NCBI GenBank assembly: GCA_022823185.1
Contig: JAJDXQ010000006.1
Location: forward strand, 1 to 64,000
Direction of reading: 5' to 3'
DNA: 64,000 bases
DNA from: Caldilineaceae bacterium
Lineage (GTDB): Bacteria > Chloroflexota > Anaerolineae > Caldilineales > Caldilineaceae
Shown here: in pieces, positions 35,927 through 48,669 of the stretch
How positions within the stretch are numbered: position 1 is the first letter of the stretch
Layout of the letters: the number at the start of each line of letters is the position of its first letter
Notes under the pieces: model-generated
Databases searched by the model: none
Told to the model about the DNA's origin: nothing
The model's input: the letters and a program-made list of their open reading frames with translations, nothing else
Made by a program: the position numbers and the translations under genes

Positions 35927-36436
35927 TTGGACGCTCTCGATAAATTAGGCATCAGTTGGCAGTTACTGCTCTCGCAAATCGTCAACTTCGGACTGTTGAT
36001 GATTATTCTGCAACAGCTACTTTACAAGCCCGTTCTGAACATGCTCGAGCAGCGCAGACAGCGCATCGCCGAGGGTCTGGAGCAGGCAGATAAGGCATCG
36101 CACGCGGCCGCTGAAGCCGAAGCGGAAAAACAGGCCATCCTCGAAGAGGCCCGCCGCGAAGCCCAGGAAGTGCGCGCCCAGGCAACCCGCGATGCCGAAC
36201 GCATCGCGCAAGACGTACGCAGCCGCGCCGACCAGGAAGCCCAGGATATCCGCATGAAGGCCCAGGCCGACGCCGAAGCGCAAACCGCCGCCGTCATGGC
36301 CGACGCCAGAAAACAGATCGCAGACCTGGCCATCGCCGCCACCGAGCAAATCCTCGGAAGAGAACTGGCAAACAAAGATGAACAGGAACGCTTTGTCGCC
36401 GATTACCTGGCACAGCAAAACGGGAGCGGTTCATGA
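35927..36436 (+). CDS. atpF: F-type ATP synthase subunit b
   Basis: A 169-residue peripheral-stalk subunit. TTG 35927 is favoured over TTG 35921, which would abut the AGGAGG ribosome site; the later codon has 6-base spacing. One N-terminal membrane helix ([19 protein letters not shown]) is followed by a long charged helix ([19 protein letters not shown] onward) that dimerises and reaches F1. The C-terminal [16 protein letters not shown] is the delta-binding motif. Its TGA overlaps the ATG of atpH. Confidence 0.93.
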   Translation: MDALDKLGISWQLLLSQIVNFGLLMIILQQLLYKPVLNMLEQRRQRIAEGLEQADKASHAAAEAEAEKQAILEEARREAQEVRAQATRDAERIAQDVRSRADQEAQDIRMKAQADAEAQTAAVMADARKQIADLAIAATEQILGRELANKDEQERFVADYLAQQNGSGS

Positions 36437-36930
36437 GCGAGCGCGCAACGGCCGAACGATATGCCCAGGCCATCCTTGAGGCGATCGTAGAGCAGTGGCA
36501 AACGACACTCTCCCAGGTCGCCGACGCTCTTGTGCAGGACCCTAAACTGGGCGCCAATGTCGATTCCATCCAAAACGCGATTCCCGACGACGCCCCGCCC
36601 GAACTGCAGAATTTCGTCAAAATGCTCGCGCAAGAAGGGGATGCAGCCCTTCTCCCTCGCGTCATCGCCGCACTGGGCGCAAGCCTCCGCGGCGAAACCG
36701 GGCCGCAGGAAGCCGACATAACAAGCGCCATCGAGTTGGGTGACGAAGCCCAAGAGCAGATTCGCCAGCGGCTCACCCAACAGTACGGGGAAGGCCTCGT
36801 CTTCAGCTTCGACGTAGACCCCTCCCTGATGGGCGGCCTTCGCATCCGCGTCGGAGACCAGCTAATCGACAACACCGTCGCAAATCGGCTCATGGCCTTG
36901 CGCGAAATGGTCGCAGCTTCCGTACGGTAA
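36433..36930 (+). CDS. atpH: F-type ATP synthase subunit delta
   Basis: A 165-residue stator subunit joining the b dimer to the top of the alpha3-beta3 head. It begins ATG 36433, overlapping the atpF stop by four bases (ATGA). The N-terminal helical domain starts [19 protein letters not shown]; the C-terminal domain has [26 protein letters not shown], the most conserved delta signature. The middle is divergent, as usual. Confidence 0.93.
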   Translation: MSERATAERYAQAILEAIVEQWQTTLSQVADALVQDPKLGANVDSIQNAIPDDAPPELQNFVKMLAQEGDAALLPRVIAALGASLRGETGPQEADITSAIELGDEAQEQIRQRLTQQYGEGLVFSFDVDPSLMGGLRIRVGDQLIDNTVANRLMALREMVAASVR

Positions 36931-37025
36931 TCTTGGATTTGGCAATCAGTTTCGGATCCTGACTTTCCGTGACAGCGCACCGCCAGGAACCCAGAACTGG
37001 TAACCTACAATAAAGGACAGCGCAT

Positions 37026-38555
37026 ATGGCAGTTCAGACAGAAGAACTGACCCAGGAATTTACCGACCGGCTCAAACAGCAGATCCTCAGCTTCCAGCCG
37101 GCCCCCAGCCGCGTTGACGTCGGCGAAGTCGTCGAAGTCGGTGATGGCATCGCCATCATCTCCGGCCTCCAGGGGGTCATGGCCAGCGAGCTGGTCGAGT
37201 TCACCAAGACCGGCGTGCTCGGCATCGCCCAGAACCTGAACGACGATTCCGTCGGTATCATTATCATGGGCGAATACACCGATATCGAAGAGGGCGACCT
37301 GGTGAGCAGCACCGGCCGCCTGGCTTCCGTCCCCGTCGGAGACCCACTGATCGGCCGCGTCGTCAATGCCGTCGGTCAGCCGCTGGATGGCAAGGGCCCA
37401 ATCGACTCAAACGCAACCCGTCCCGTTGAGCGGATCGCCCCTGGCGTCGTGCTGCGAAAGGGTGTCGACACCCCCGTCGAAACCGGCGTCACCGTCGTTG
37501 ACGCGCTCATCCCCATCGGCCGCGGCCAGCGAGAACTGATCATCGGCGACCGCCAGACTGGCAAAACCGCCCTCGCCATCGACACGATTATCAACCAGAA
37601 GGGCAAAGACCTGATCTGCATCTACGTCGCCATCGGTCAGAAGCAGTCAACCGTGGCGCAGGTCGTCGGTACTTTGGAGAATCACGGCGCCATGGATCAC
37701 ACGATCGTTGTGACCGCCTCCGCCGCAGACCCGGCCGCCCTGCAGTTCCTGGCGCCCTACGCCGGTTGCGCAATGGGCGAAGAGTTCATGGAGCAGGGCC
37801 GCGACGCCCTGATCGTCTACGACGATCTCTCCAAACATGCCCAGGCCTACCGCCAGGTTTCACTGCTGCTGCGGCGCCCGCCCGGCCGCGAGGCCTATCC
37901 CGGCGATGTCTTCTATCTGCACAGCCGTCTGCTGGAACGGGCTGCCCGCCTCGACGAGGAGTTCGGCGGCGGCAGCCTGACCGCACTGCCGGTCATCGAA
38001 ACCCAGGCCGGCGACGTCTCGGCATACATTCCCACCAACGTCATTTCCATCACCGACGGCCAGATCTTCCTGGAAAGCGACCTGTTTTATGCCGGCATTC
38101 GGCCCGCCATGAACGTCGGCCTTTCCGTCAGCCGCGTAGGCAGTTCCGCACAGACCAGAGCGATGAAAGACGTTGCCGGCCGCCTGAAACTGGAATTCAG
38201 CCAGTTCCGCGAACTGGCCGCCTTCGCTCAGTTCGGCTCCGACCTGGACGCAGCAACACAGCGCCAGCTCAACCGCGGCCAGCGCATTCAGGAAACGCTC
38301 AAACAACCCCAGTACGAGCCCCTGCAGCTGGACAAGCAGGTGATGAGCCTCTTCGCAGTCACGAACGGCTATGTCGACGAAGTTGATGTCACTGATGTGA
38401 AGCGTTGGGAACTGGAGATGCACGCCTACATGGATGCCAACCATCCCGAAATCGGGCAGACCATCCTGCGATCCCAGGACCTGCCTGACGAGTCGCTCGA
38501 TTCCCTGCGCCTGGCCCTCGAGACCTTCAACAGCACCTGGACGGGGTCTGAATAG
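37026..38555 (+). CDS. atpA: F-type ATP synthase subunit alpha
   Basis: A 509-residue non-catalytic nucleotide-binding subunit of F1. The P-loop is GDRQTGKT (174-181); [20 protein letters not shown] and the [17 protein letters not shown] signature containing the arginine finger region are intact. Length and domain order (N-terminal beta barrel, nucleotide-binding domain, C-terminal helices ending near TFNSTWTG) are normal. AAAGGA precedes ATG 37026 after a 95-base spacer. Confidence 0.97.
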   Translation: MAVQTEELTQEFTDRLKQQILSFQPAPSRVDVGEVVEVGDGIAIISGLQGVMASELVEFTKTGVLGIAQNLNDDSVGIIIMGEYTDIEEGDLVSSTGRLASVPVGDPLIGRVVNAVGQPLDGKGPIDSNATRPVERIAPGVVLRKGVDTPVETGVTVVDALIPIGRGQRELIIGDRQTGKTALAIDTIINQKGKDLICIYVAIGQKQSTVAQVVGTLENHGAMDHTIVVTASAADPAALQFLAPYAGCAMGEEFMEQGRDALIVYDDLSKHAQAYRQVSLLLRRPPGREAYPGDVFYLHSRLLERAARLDEEFGGGSLTALPVIETQAGDVSAYIPTNVISITDGQIFLESDLFYAGIRPAMNVGLSVSRVGSSAQTRAMKDVAGRLKLEFSQFRELAAFAQFGSDLDAATQRQLNRGQRIQETLKQPQYEPLQLDKQVMSLFAVTNGYVDEVDVTDVKRWELEMHAYMDANHPEIGQTILRSQDLPDESLDSLRLALETFNSTWTGSE

Positions 38556-38562
38556 ACCGTAG

Positions 38563-38590
38563 ATCAGTTATCAGCGACCAGCGCAGTAAC
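38563..38590. repeat. Dispersed CACTGACCACTG-type repeat, degenerate copy e
   Basis: ATCAGTTATCAGCGACCAGCGCAGTAAC between atpA and atpG reads as the complement of the CACTGACC words (CAGTTATCAG, GACCAG, CAGTAAC); GCAGTTCACTGC follows at 38604. Confidence 0.4.
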
Positions 38591-38631
38591 CCGGCATCCG
38601 GCCGCAGTTCACTGCGTCTGAGGAGGCATTG

Positions 38632-39501
38632 GTGGCAAGCACACGTGAAATTCGCCGTCGCATCCGCTCGGTCAGAAACATCTCTCAGGTCACGCGAGCG
38701 ATGGAAGCGGTGGCTGCATCCAAAATGCGCCGCGCCCAGCAACAGGTAATGGCGACCCGCCCCTACGCCGAAAAAGCCCTTGAAGTGCTCAGCCACATCG
38801 CCCGCCTGCACGGCAGCGGAGACGCATTGGACGCGCTCATCACCGCCAGAGACGACATTAAGAGGGTCGGGATTGTCCTGATCACCGCCGACCGCGGGCT
38901 GGCCGGCGGCTTCAATGCCAATGTGCTGCGGCAGAACGCCGTCTTCATCAAAGAGCAACGTGACCAGGGAAGGGAAGTCGAAGTCGTTGCCGTCGGCAGA
39001 AAAGGCCGTGACTGGCTTCTGCGTTACGATCCGGTTATTCGGGCAGAGTTCACCAATATGCCCGACACCCTCGCCACCGCCGACATCGCCCCAATCTCCC
39101 GGACCGTGATCGACGACTTTCGCTCGGCGCGGTTCGACGAAGTCCATATCATCTTCACCGACTTCGTCAACACGCTTATCCAGCGGCCCACCGTCCAACA
39201 GATCCTTCCCGTTCTCCCGGACGAGGCAACCGTTGCCATGCCTCCCGATTATATCTTCGAGCCAAGCATGGAGGCTGTGTTGGAGCAGGTCCTGATCGGC
39301 TTCACCGAGGTGCAGATTCTGCAAGCATTGTACGAGAGCATTGCCAGCGAACACTCGGCGCGCATGGTTGCCATGCGCAACGCAACCGAAGCCGCCAATG
39401 AGCTCGTGGACGAGCTGACGTTGACCTACAACAAGGCGCGCCAGGAAGGCATCACCCGCGAGTTGATGGACATTATCGGCGGGTCAATCGGCCTCGAATA
39501 G
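38632..39501 (+). CDS. atpG: F-type ATP synthase subunit gamma
   Basis: A 289-residue central rotor shaft. GTG 38632 has AGGAGG at 5-base spacing; TTG 38629 is too close. The N-terminal helix [24 protein letters not shown] and the C-terminal helix ([30 protein letters not shown]) are the two conserved coiled-coil arms; [15 protein letters not shown] is the Rossmann-like signature. Normal length. Confidence 0.95.
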   Translation: MASTREIRRRIRSVRNISQVTRAMEAVAASKMRRAQQQVMATRPYAEKALEVLSHIARLHGSGDALDALITARDDIKRVGIVLITADRGLAGGFNANVLRQNAVFIKEQRDQGREVEVVAVGRKGRDWLLRYDPVIRAEFTNMPDTLATADIAPISRTVIDDFRSARFDEVHIIFTDFVNTLIQRPTVQQILPVLPDEATVAMPPDYIFEPSMEAVLEQVLIGFTEVQILQALYESIASEHSARMVAMRNATEAANELVDELTLTYNKARQEGITRELMDIIGGSIGLE

Positions 39502-39507
39502 ATTTGA

Positions 39508-41405
<1,898 letters not shown>

Positions 41406-41427
41406 CGCCCACTTTACACCAAGAAAA

Positions 41428-41465
41428 AAAGGCCGGGTCTTGCACAAGACCCGGCCTTTCCGTTT
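41428..41465. terminator. Strong bidirectional terminator at the end of the atp operon
   Basis: AAAGGCCGGGTCTTG and CAAGACCCGGCCTTT make a 15-bp perfect inverted repeat with a two-base centre; T-rich sequence follows on the plus strand and AAGAAAAAAA precedes it, giving a T-run on the minus strand. It serves both atpC and the convergent sialidase-like gene. Confidence 0.9.
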
Positions 41466-41480
41466 CAACAAGTACTGAGC

Positions 41481-42542
41481 CTACCCCCCGTAAAACCAAT
41501 CGATCCCGATTCGCGCCACATAGATGCCATCTCGCTTGTGATAGCTGATCAGCGCCAAACCATCAACGAAGGTCAGACTCGGATAGCCGTAGTCGTCATC
41601 GGGATCAGAGCCAATCGGCCGTTCGTGGATCCACGTAACGCCCTCGTCTCTTGAAACCGCGGAAACAAAAGGTGTCCGCAGCCTGTCCTTTGTGCCGGTC
41701 GAGCGCAGCAGGAGCAGATCGCCCGTATCGGGAATCCGCTTAACGTTGAGCGCCGATGAGTTGGCGGAGAGCTTCAGACCGCGCATCTCCTCGCCCGGCG
41801 ACCAGGTGACCCCCTCATCGTCCGAGTATGATCTGACCACACAGCCGCTGTACGTCCGGCACAGCATCATCACCCGGCCGTTGCGCAAAGGGACGACGTG
41901 CGGCTCCTGCGCCTCCACCGGCAGCGTATCGACGACATTTTCCGACTGATGCCAGGAGTAACCGTCGTCATCGGAGTAGAAGGCCGTGCTCACATAGCCG
42001 CGGTGGTCCCCGCCTTCCTCCCTGATCTCCCTCTCGCACGGAGCAAGAATCCGACCCGAGGGCAGTTGGACCAGCTTGTCATTGAAAACATGATTGGCGC
42101 CGGCGTGCGGCGTGACGATGAACTGGTCGCCCCATGTACCGCCGTCGTCTGTCGACCGCCGGTAGTAGGAGTGCGCGAAACGCGGCAGAGATCCGGCAAA
42201 GTAGATGTAAGTCAACAGCAGTTGGCCGTTTGCCAGCCGCAAAAAACCTGGATGCCGGTACTCTTCACTTTCGCGAAAGGGTTGCGGGCAGGGGATCAGC
42301 TGGAAAGGCTCGCCCCAACTCTTGCCCAGATCATGGGAGAGGCGTCCTGCGATGTCGCCAACCACTGTGCCATCCCCGGAGCTCTCCCTGATACTGGAGT
42401 AAGATAGCAGCAGCCGGCCGTCGCTCAGCGCCGCGATGTCACCCACGTTGCCCCGGTAACCGAACCTCCGCCTGGGCATCGCCGCGGCATGCACATCTTC
42501 GAAGAGGGCGCTGGAGGAATCCGTCGCTCGACTTTCAAGCAT
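41481..42542 (-). CDS. BNR-repeat exo-alpha-sialidase-like protein
   Basis: A 353-residue six-bladed propeller protein of the sialidase/neuraminidase superfamily. Five Asp-box repeats of the S-x-D-x-G-x-x-W type are visible: SHDLGKSW, STDDGGTW, SDDDGYSW, SDDEGVTW and SRDEGVTW. An arginine in the first strand (FGYRGNVGDI) and RIPDTGDLLLLRS fit the family, but the full catalytic triad of arginines, Asp and Tyr cannot be confirmed by eye. There is no signal peptide, so it may act in the cytoplasm on imported sugars. ATG 42542. Convergent with atpC. Confidence 0.75.
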   Translation of the reverse strand: MLESRATDSSSALFEDVHAAAMPRRRFGYRGNVGDIAALSDGRLLLSYSSIRESSGDGTVVGDIAGRLSHDLGKSWGEPFQLIPCPQPFRESEEYRHPGFLRLANGQLLLTYIYFAGSLPRFAHSYYRRSTDDGGTWGDQFIVTPHAGANHVFNDKLVQLPSGRILAPCEREIREEGGDHRGYVSTAFYSDDDGYSWHQSENVVDTLPVEAQEPHVVPLRNGRVMMLCRTYSGCVVRSYSDDEGVTWSPGEEMRGLKLSANSSALNVKRIPDTGDLLLLRSTGTKDRLRTPFVSAVSRDEGVTWIHERPIGSDPDDDYGYPSLTFVDGLALISYHKRDGIYVARIGIDWFYGG

Positions 42543-42758
42543 TATGACTCACATCAACTCTTGGAACTGTCCACTGTCAAAGCAACAACGAACAGACGAC
42601 GGCCCAGGGGCGAAAAAGGGGATCCACATCGGAAAACATGTGATATGCCCGGCTTCTTCGGGCGCGAATCACAGTTTCGAGTGGTCCCCGCATCCTGCTG
42701 AAGCTTTCTATTGGGGTCCCCGTGTCGCGAGAAGCTCTCCGGAATGCCTTCCCAAAGC

Positions 42759-43619
42759 TCAATCTGTCGGATCTGCCGCTTCTCTATCGGTGTCTGACGA
42801 ATCCCCGGGAGGAAGGCCCAACTCTTCCCGAAGCAATCGAAACAGTAGCTTGCGTTCCGAATCAGTCAGCCCTTCGAGCCTGTCCTGTGGCCCAAGTCCG
42901 GCCAGCTTTTCTTCAGGGGTTGCCGTTTCGAGGATACGTTGTCGTATCTCTTCCCCGATCTCCATGATTCTGTCTGGGGTCAATAGTTCGGCCATATCAC
43001 CCTCTCCCTTCAATTCCAATGTCTGTTGCAGGCCCATCAGGTAGGCGTGCAACGGGACCGACTCGGTTATGGTCGGCGAATCCAGCGCAGCATAGGCAGC
43101 CGCACGCTCCGGTCCTCGGCTGGCGAAGAGTTTCACAAATGCATTATTCGGACTGGGCGGCAAATCGTTCAAAACCAACAACCAGATTCGCCGCAGCAGT
43201 GGCAACGGGCTCCGATAGACACCATCTTGCCGTTCCCTATATCCCCACTCTGCCAGTCGTGACTTCTGCGGCGTTCTCGCGCTCAGCGCCACGGTGAGCA
43301 CCTGCTCTTCGCGCAATCTCTGTGCCTGGCGGTAAAAGTAGTCGTAAGCAACCGCTTGGGCAAGCCCGTTTTCGTTTATCGACTCCGTATACTTGAATTC
43401 CAGCAAGACATGCCCCGCAGGGCTGTCGCGCACACCGTCAGGCAATCGCGCCCTTTGCGCTGCATTCCACGCATCCCCCTCCCTCCGGAGGAGCAGTACA
43501 TCGGCCTTGGGAGACTCCCCAAGGAGATCCACCTCAACGTGGACCGCGATCTCCACCGGCGCCAGCGACAACTGCAAGAGTCTGCCCAGAACCTGATGAG
43601 ACTGAAAGCGAACCAGCAC
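42759..43619 (-). CDS. PD-(D/E)XK nuclease-like protein (Rpn/DUF4351-like)
   Basis: A 286-residue protein with a restriction-endonuclease-like core: Asp40 in PKADVLLL and Glu74-Phe-Lys76 in HVLLEFKYT, so the catalytic D...ExK set is intact. The helical remainder and acidic C-terminus resemble Rpn-like recombination-promoting nucleases and putative transposase-associated proteins common in cyanobacteria and Chloroflexota. It begins at GTG 43619 and lacks the N-terminal segment of 30-50 residues usual before the core, so it could be N-terminally shortened. It lies 35 bases downstream of the large envelope glycosidase-like gene on the same strand. Confidence 0.55.
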   Translation of the reverse strand: MLVRFQSHQVLGRLLQLSLAPVEIAVHVEVDLLGESPKADVLLLRREGDAWNAAQRARLPDGVRDSPAGHVLLEFKYTESINENGLAQAVAYDYFYRQAQRLREEQVLTVALSARTPQKSRLAEWGYRERQDGVYRSPLPLLRRIWLLVLNDLPPSPNNAFVKLFASRGPERAAAYAALDSPTITESVPLHAYLMGLQQTLELKGEGDMAELLTPDRIMEIGEEIRQRILETATPEEKLAGLGPQDRLEGLTDSERKLLFRLLREELGLPPGDSSDTDREAADPTD

Positions 43620-43654
43620 AGAGCTAAGACCTGCAGGAATTCATGTAAGAGTCC

Positions 43655-46600
43655 CTACTTCGGCATATCCCGCAGCGCATTAAACACCGGCAGGTTGCTC
43701 CAATCATTTCTCACAATCCCCCACTGCGCCTTCTCCGTGCCGTCGGCAACCACGCGGAAATTCAGATTCCACAGAATCGCCGGACCCACCCAGCCCCACC
43801 GCTTCATCATTTGGAAGGCCTCAACCGTCCACGCCGCCTGCTCACTAAAGTCGTTGTCGTTCGCGTACCCATAGCGAGGGTCAAACGCGCCGCCCGCTGC
43901 CCACCCGAACTCAGTCGGCCAGATGAGCTTATTGGCCGCGTTGTACTTAACCGCAATGTTTCGATAGCCCTCCATCGTGCTGCGGAAGCTCCAGGAGTGG
44001 TGCGGGCTGTCGCACGCGCCGTTGAAGCCGCTGTTGCCGTGGATCTGAATCGCCTCGCAGCCCTGCTGCCACGTGTATTGGGGCGGTACGTTGTACCCGC
44101 TTGGATGCGCGCCGATGCCGTCCATGTAGCTGTTCAGCCCGGCCTGGAACATCTTCTCCAGATACTCGAAATCATCCATCGCCGCGATGCCGCCGCGGCT
44201 CTGCGGCGCGCCGTTGCTGGCCGCCGGGGTCAGCGCGCCGCTGATCACCAGCATCGACGGGCACGCCCGCTTGATCTCCGTATAGGCAGGTCTCAGCAGC
44301 GCCACATATTTGGCCGGATCCAAGGGCAGGTTGCCCCACTCGTAATGCAGGTTCTGCTCGTTCCATACTTCAATCGCCTTCAGTGAAGTGCCGCAATACT
44401 TGCCGGCCATCGCTCCCAGGAACCTGGCGAACGTATTCGGATCCGCCGGAGGACCACCTACGTTCGGCTCGAATCCTCCTTCGCGCGCCCAGGGCGGCGC
44501 GTTGACGACGCTGAACAGCAGGCTGATGCCGGCGTTGTTGGCCGCGTCGATGATGCCTTGCATCGAGCCCCAATCATACTGCCCCTGCGTATGCTCGAAG
44601 ACCTTCCATTCAATCTGCTGCTTCACCCAGCCAAAGCCCAGCTCCCGCGTCTTCTGCATTACTTGGCCGGCGTAGTTGTTGTGCACCATATGGGCCTGAA
44701 CCCCGTAACCGAAACTGCCGCCCCCGCCCGGCGCCGGCGCCGCTGCAGCAGGCGCAGCTGGCGGATCCGGTATGTCGGTGATCACACCAATCGTGTTCAG
44801 AGGACCGCTGGCGGTCGTTAATTCCGCAAAAACCCAACCCTTCTTGCCATTGCCAATATCGATCTGCCACCAGGTTCCAGCCTCATTCTTTCCAAAAATG
44901 AGGTATGGCTGGCCCGCGTTGAGCTGGCTCAAGATGTCATAATTGGTTCCCGGCCCTTCGCGCACGTTTGTGTTCTGCGTACTGACCAGCCTCGAAACTT
45001 CAGGTGTCGGCGTCGGCACCGGCGTCGGCGTCGCAACCGGCGTCGGCGTCGCCAGGCTCAATGCCACCTTGTTCTGCGGGCTGGCCGCCTGCTGACTTCC
45101 TAAATTCGAGAACTGCACAACCTGCGCCTCGACATGGATATTGCCTTCGCCAACCGGAGCCATAAATGTGTGGACCGGATTCTCGATCGGAACCGTTACC
45201 TCCTCGAGCACCCCGCCGTCAGGGTGGAAAATCCTGAAGGATACCTTCAACATCGCCGGCGCTGGATTAACGCCCCCGCCCGTTTGGAATTGGCGGGCGA
45301 CCTCCCACAAGTCCGGATCGACATCACCGGAATCCACATCCCGCACCATCACCTGGGTCACCTGGTGACGCTCCAGCAAGTTCAGCTTGCGGGCAAAGCT
45401 GCTGCTGTTCTCAATCGTGACCGTCCGCTCCATCTGCTGGTCGTCAAGATATGCATAGACATATGCGCCTAACGCATCATCCCAGGCCAGGGGTCGCGTG
45501 ATCCGCGGGTTGACTGCCGCCACCTCGACATCCGCGCCAGGCAGAATTACGCCACCCTCTCCCCCCAGGCGAATCTGCGCGACCAAGGGCTGCAGCGACT
45601 GCTGGAAACCTTTCAGCCACCACTGGTTTCCGCTCCGTTCTACCGACATGCCCGGCAACTCCACCTGCACCTTGCCCCGGTCGATCTGGTCTGTGGCATA
45701 GGTCAGCATGGATCCCATCTGCCCGCCTAGCTGATACGCGGCAGGGTCGGTCGGGCCCGGAATCAGGATGCGGTCAGCCGCGCTGCCCAGCGCCTTCCAA
45801 TCATAGCCGCGTGTGTTCCACTCCACCGCCGAAATCTGTTGCGGCGATTCCACCCGCACAGCCAGCCACCGGTTCATGTCCGGCGCATGCAGCCGTTCCG
45901 CCAGGCGTTCAATGAAGTAGGTAAACTCTGCCCCGCCGGCCAGTGTCGCTTCCAGCCCGCGATAGTCGATGATCACGCCTGGGTAGCTGTATTGCGTCAG
46001 GAGATTGGCGATCGCGGTGAGTTGGTTCTGCATCTGCCCCGATTCCACCAACATGTTGTGGAGCAGGTCGCTGCGGGGAGCCTCGCCGCCGCGCCAGTTG
46101 CGTATCACCGGCACAATCGCATAGTTGCCCGCGGGCGCATTGGGCCGAACGATATCCAGCGCCCCGTCCCCCCGCAGATAGTAGCCGGCCGCGGCAAGGG
46201 TTGTGATGGCAGCGTTGGACAAACTGGGCGGAACCTGTTCGCCGACGCCAATGTTGGCCCCCACCCTCGCCGGCGGCGCACTCGTCTGCATGACCACGAA
46301 ATTCGATGGCGGCGGGCCGCCAACACGCGCCTCAATCTTCTCCTCTGCGGCCAAAATGGAACTGGCAACAAACTCCCAGCTATCCCCATCCCAACTATAC
46401 AGTTCCAGCGTCTCATAGGGCTGGCTATCATTTGGAATCGGGATCTGCACGATGCTCTGCTCCAAACGACCGCCGCGCACCTCCACTTCGTATATCGGGC
46501 TCTTGGCCTCAAGACCCGTGCCCGCCAGCAAATCGCGGGCGGTCCTCCACGCATCACCTGCATTCCCGTTCAGGAATTCTGCTCGCGGAATGCTGTCCAG

Positions 46601-46873
46601 GCTGACGCGAAACGTCTCAAGTACGCTTTCAGGAGGAAATATGATCGTCGTCCCGTCCGGATCCATAAGCGAACCGCCGTTCGTGTCTATCGTTGTGTAG
46701 GACAGAAACTGAATCCGCTCGAGCAGACTGATCGGCGGCAACAGGAGCGCCGCAACGATCAGTACAGGAATCAGTACAAGCGAAAGAATGGCCGTCGCAA
46801 TCCTCCGCATCCCGGAGGCCGGCCTCGTCCCAGGTCGGCGCGGCTCATCATAGTCAAAAGAAGACCTTCCCAT
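43655..46873 (-). CDS. Large envelope protein: degenerate GH18-like domain, SH3b and clan GH-A glycosidase
   Basis: A 1072-residue protein starting at ATG 46873 after GGAGGAG. One membrane helix near residues 26-48 (IATAILSLVLIPVLIVAALLL) anchors it, with the rest outside. Residues about 180-560 resemble spore-germination YaaH/GH18 barrels, including YPGVIIDYRGLE where family members have a D-x-D-x-E motif; here it looks degenerate. Residues about 626-690 are a bacterial SH3 domain (NVREGPGTNYD, WWQIDIGNGKKGWV). Residues 724-1072 are a clan GH-A glycosidase with acid/base Glu839 in EVWNEQN and nucleophile Glu988 in WPTEFGWA. A PT-rich linker precedes the SH3b. A role in cell-surface polysaccharide or wall turnover is likely. 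The last domain is paralogous to the glycosidase at 27348-28526. Confidence 0.8.
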   Translation of the reverse strand: MGRSSFDYDEPRRPGTRPASGMRRIATAILSLVLIPVLIVAALLLPPISLLERIQFLSYTTIDTNGGSLMDPDGTTIIFPPESVLETFRVSLDSIPRAEFLNGNAGDAWRTARDLLAGTGLEAKSPIYEVEVRGGRLEQSIVQIPIPNDSQPYETLELYSWDGDSWEFVASSILAAEEKIEARVGGPPPSNFVVMQTSAPPARVGANIGVGEQVPPSLSNAAITTLAAAGYYLRGDGALDIVRPNAPAGNYAIVPVIRNWRGGEAPRSDLLHNMLVESGQMQNQLTAIANLLTQYSYPGVIIDYRGLEATLAGGAEFTYFIERLAERLHAPDMNRWLAVRVESPQQISAVEWNTRGYDWKALGSAADRILIPGPTDPAAYQLGGQMGSMLTYATDQIDRGKVQVELPGMSVERSGNQWWLKGFQQSLQPLVAQIRLGGEGGVILPGADVEVAAVNPRITRPLAWDDALGAYVYAYLDDQQMERTVTIENSSSFARKLNLLERHQVTQVMVRDVDSGDVDPDLWEVARQFQTGGGVNPAPAMLKVSFRIFHPDGGVLEEVTVPIENPVHTFMAPVGEGNIHVEAQVVQFSNLGSQQAASPQNKVALSLATPTPVATPTPVPTPTPEVSRLVSTQNTNVREGPGTNYDILSQLNAGQPYLIFGKNEAGTWWQIDIGNGKKGWVFAELTTASGPLNTIGVITDIPDPPAAPAAAAPAPGGGGSFGYGVQAHMVHNNYAGQVMQKTRELGFGWVKQQIEWKVFEHTQGQYDWGSMQGIIDAANNAGISLLFSVVNAPPWAREGGFEPNVGGPPADPNTFARFLGAMAGKYCGTSLKAIEVWNEQNLHYEWGNLPLDPAKYVALLRPAYTEIKRACPSMLVISGALTPAASNGAPQSRGGIAAMDDFEYLEKMFQAGLNSYMDGIGAHPSGYNVPPQYTWQQGCEAIQIHGNSGFNGACDSPHHSWSFRSTMEGYRNIAVKYNAANKLIWPTEFGWAAGGAFDPRYGYANDNDFSEQAAWTVEAFQMMKRWGWVGPAILWNLNFRVVADGTEKAQWGIVRNDWSNLPVFNALRDMPK

Positions 46874-47548
46874 TTCCGTTCTCCTCCATTCTGCGCCGCT
46901 CTCGGGCAGGGGCGCTATGTACCTGAATCCTGTCTGCTGGCGTATTCCTGTCTGTAACGGTCGTTTCGCATCCACCCGCCGAGACGGCCGCCTATTCGCA
47001 TATGTCTGCTCTGCGCTGTCGCATGCGGTCGGGTCCGGGGAATCCTGCCGGGTCGCCCGTTCCTTAAGTCCACAAGCTGCCGTTTTTCGTCACAGCGGCG
47101 GAAAACGGCAGCAAGAGTACGCGGCGCCCTGTCGGCCGCGACAGATGCGAGAAGCCTGCGACCGGGCAGGGAAAACTTCCTCCTGCGTGTGCGCAGTACT
47201 CCAACTATCTTAGCACATGCAAAAATCGGGACAAAAACGACTCCTTTTGGGCGGCTTAGCCCTTTCGCGTCCCTTCGCGAATCACCCGCCGTTCGCAGTC
47301 CGCCGGCCTCCGCGCCATATCGCATCCCCCACCAACGGCCACTGCGGTGCAGGCTGCAGGTTTCAGCGTAATCCTCCAGAAGTAGCCCAAAGCTCGTCCC
47401 CATTCTGCACCGCGCCTGACCAGGAAATGATTGCCGAAACCTCATTCACTGCATTATACTGTTAGCGTTATTTGCGCGAGCGGGAACTGTCAATTGAGCA
47501 TCCGGCAGCCTGTCAGTAACCGCTCTTTTATCTGGCAGGACGGGTAGA
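46874..47548. other. Divergent region upstream of proB
   Basis: No gene supported in 675 bases. It contains the ribosome site of the minus-strand envelope gene at its left edge and the proB promoter at 47431-47460; the rest is featureless. Confidence 0.4.
47431..47460 (+). promoter_or_regulatory. Predicted promoter of proBA
   Basis: TTGCCG (47431-47436) and TATACT (47455-47460), spacer 18 bases, 88 bases before ATG of proB. Confidence 0.6.
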
Positions 47549-48652
47549 ATGTATCGGAAAATCGTCGTCAAGTTGGGAACAGGTGTCCTGACCAAAGGCA
47601 CACGCTTCCTCAACCAACCACAGATGGTAGAGTTGACCCGCCAGATCGCGTCGCTCCACCATCAGGACAAGCAGATCATCGTCTGTTCCTCCGGCGCTCA
47701 GGCCGCGGGCAGGGCGCGCTTGCAGTTCCCCGAACTTCCCGATACGCTTTCCAGCCGCCAGATGCTGGCCGCAGTAGGCCAGAGCCGGCTTATGCTCATG
47801 TGGGAGAGATTTTTCGAAATCTATGGCATCCATGTCGGCCAGATCCTGCTGACCAGGGCCGACACGGAAAACCGCCAGCGATTTCTCAACGCCCGCGATA
47901 CCTTCAGCGCCCTGCTCAAACACAACATCGTACCAGTTGTCAACGAAAACGACGCTGTCGTTGTCGAGGAAATTAAGGTCGGCGACAATGACAATCTCTC
48001 GGCCCTGGTCTCAGTATTGACCAACGCTGATCTGCTGCTGATGCTGACCGACCAGGCAGGCCTCTTTACCGCAGACCCGCGCATCGATCCAGACGCTGAG
48101 CTGATTCCTGAAGTCCATGCGATCGACGACTCCCTGCGAGCCCTCGCCGGCAACACACGCACCAACCTGGGAATCGGCGGCATGAGTACCAAACTGCAGG
48201 CCGCGGACCTCGCCTGCCGGGCAGGAACCGATGTCGTGATCGCCGACGGCAGCGCCCCCGATGTCATCTCGCGCGTGGTCTCCGGTCAGCCTGTGGGAAC
48301 CCGATTCCCCGCACAGGAAGCGCCCCTGGAAAACCGCAAACGCTGGATCCTGGCCGGCCCCGCGCCCTCGGGCCGTCTACTCGTGGATGCCGGCGCGGCC
48401 AGAGCTCTGCGCCATCACGGCAACAGCCTCCTTCCCGTTGGCATTACTTCCGTGGAGGGCGAATTCGAGCGCGGCGACGCCGTCTTTGTAAAGGAGAAAG
48501 ACGGCCCGGATCTGGCACGCGGCATCTCCCGCTATAGCAGCGCCGACCTGAAACGTATTCGCGGCTGCCAGTCCCATGAAATCAGCCGGCGGCTGGGCTA
48601 TGGCTACGGGCCGGTCGCCCTCCACCGCAATGACCTGATCCTATTGGAATAG
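47549..48652 (+). CDS. proB: Glutamate 5-kinase
   Basis: A 367-residue enzyme that phosphorylates glutamate, the first step of proline synthesis. The amino-acid kinase domain has [68 protein letters not shown] and [21 protein letters not shown]-terminal PUA domain from about residue 270 is present, as in E. coli, where it affects feedback inhibition. proA follows 17 bases later. Confidence 0.95.
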   Translation: MYRKIVVKLGTGVLTKGTRFLNQPQMVELTRQIASLHHQDKQIIVCSSGAQAAGRARLQFPELPDTLSSRQMLAAVGQSRLMLMWERFFEIYGIHVGQILLTRADTENRQRFLNARDTFSALLKHNIVPVVNENDAVVVEEIKVGDNDNLSALVSVLTNADLLLMLTDQAGLFTADPRIDPDAELIPEVHAIDDSLRALAGNTRTNLGIGGMSTKLQAADLACRAGTDVVIADGSAPDVISRVVSGQPVGTRFPAQEAPLENRKRWILAGPAPSGRLLVDAGAARALRHHGNSLLPVGITSVEGEFERGDAVFVKEKDGPDLARGISRYSSADLKRIRGCQSHEISRRLGYGYGPVALHRNDLILLE

Positions 48653-48669
48653 GTGTCTGGAGAAGACTT

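Noticed and set aside
41481-42542. Firm call of active secreted sialidase
   Set aside because: Asp boxes are clear, but there is no signal peptide and the arginine triad could not be verified by eye.
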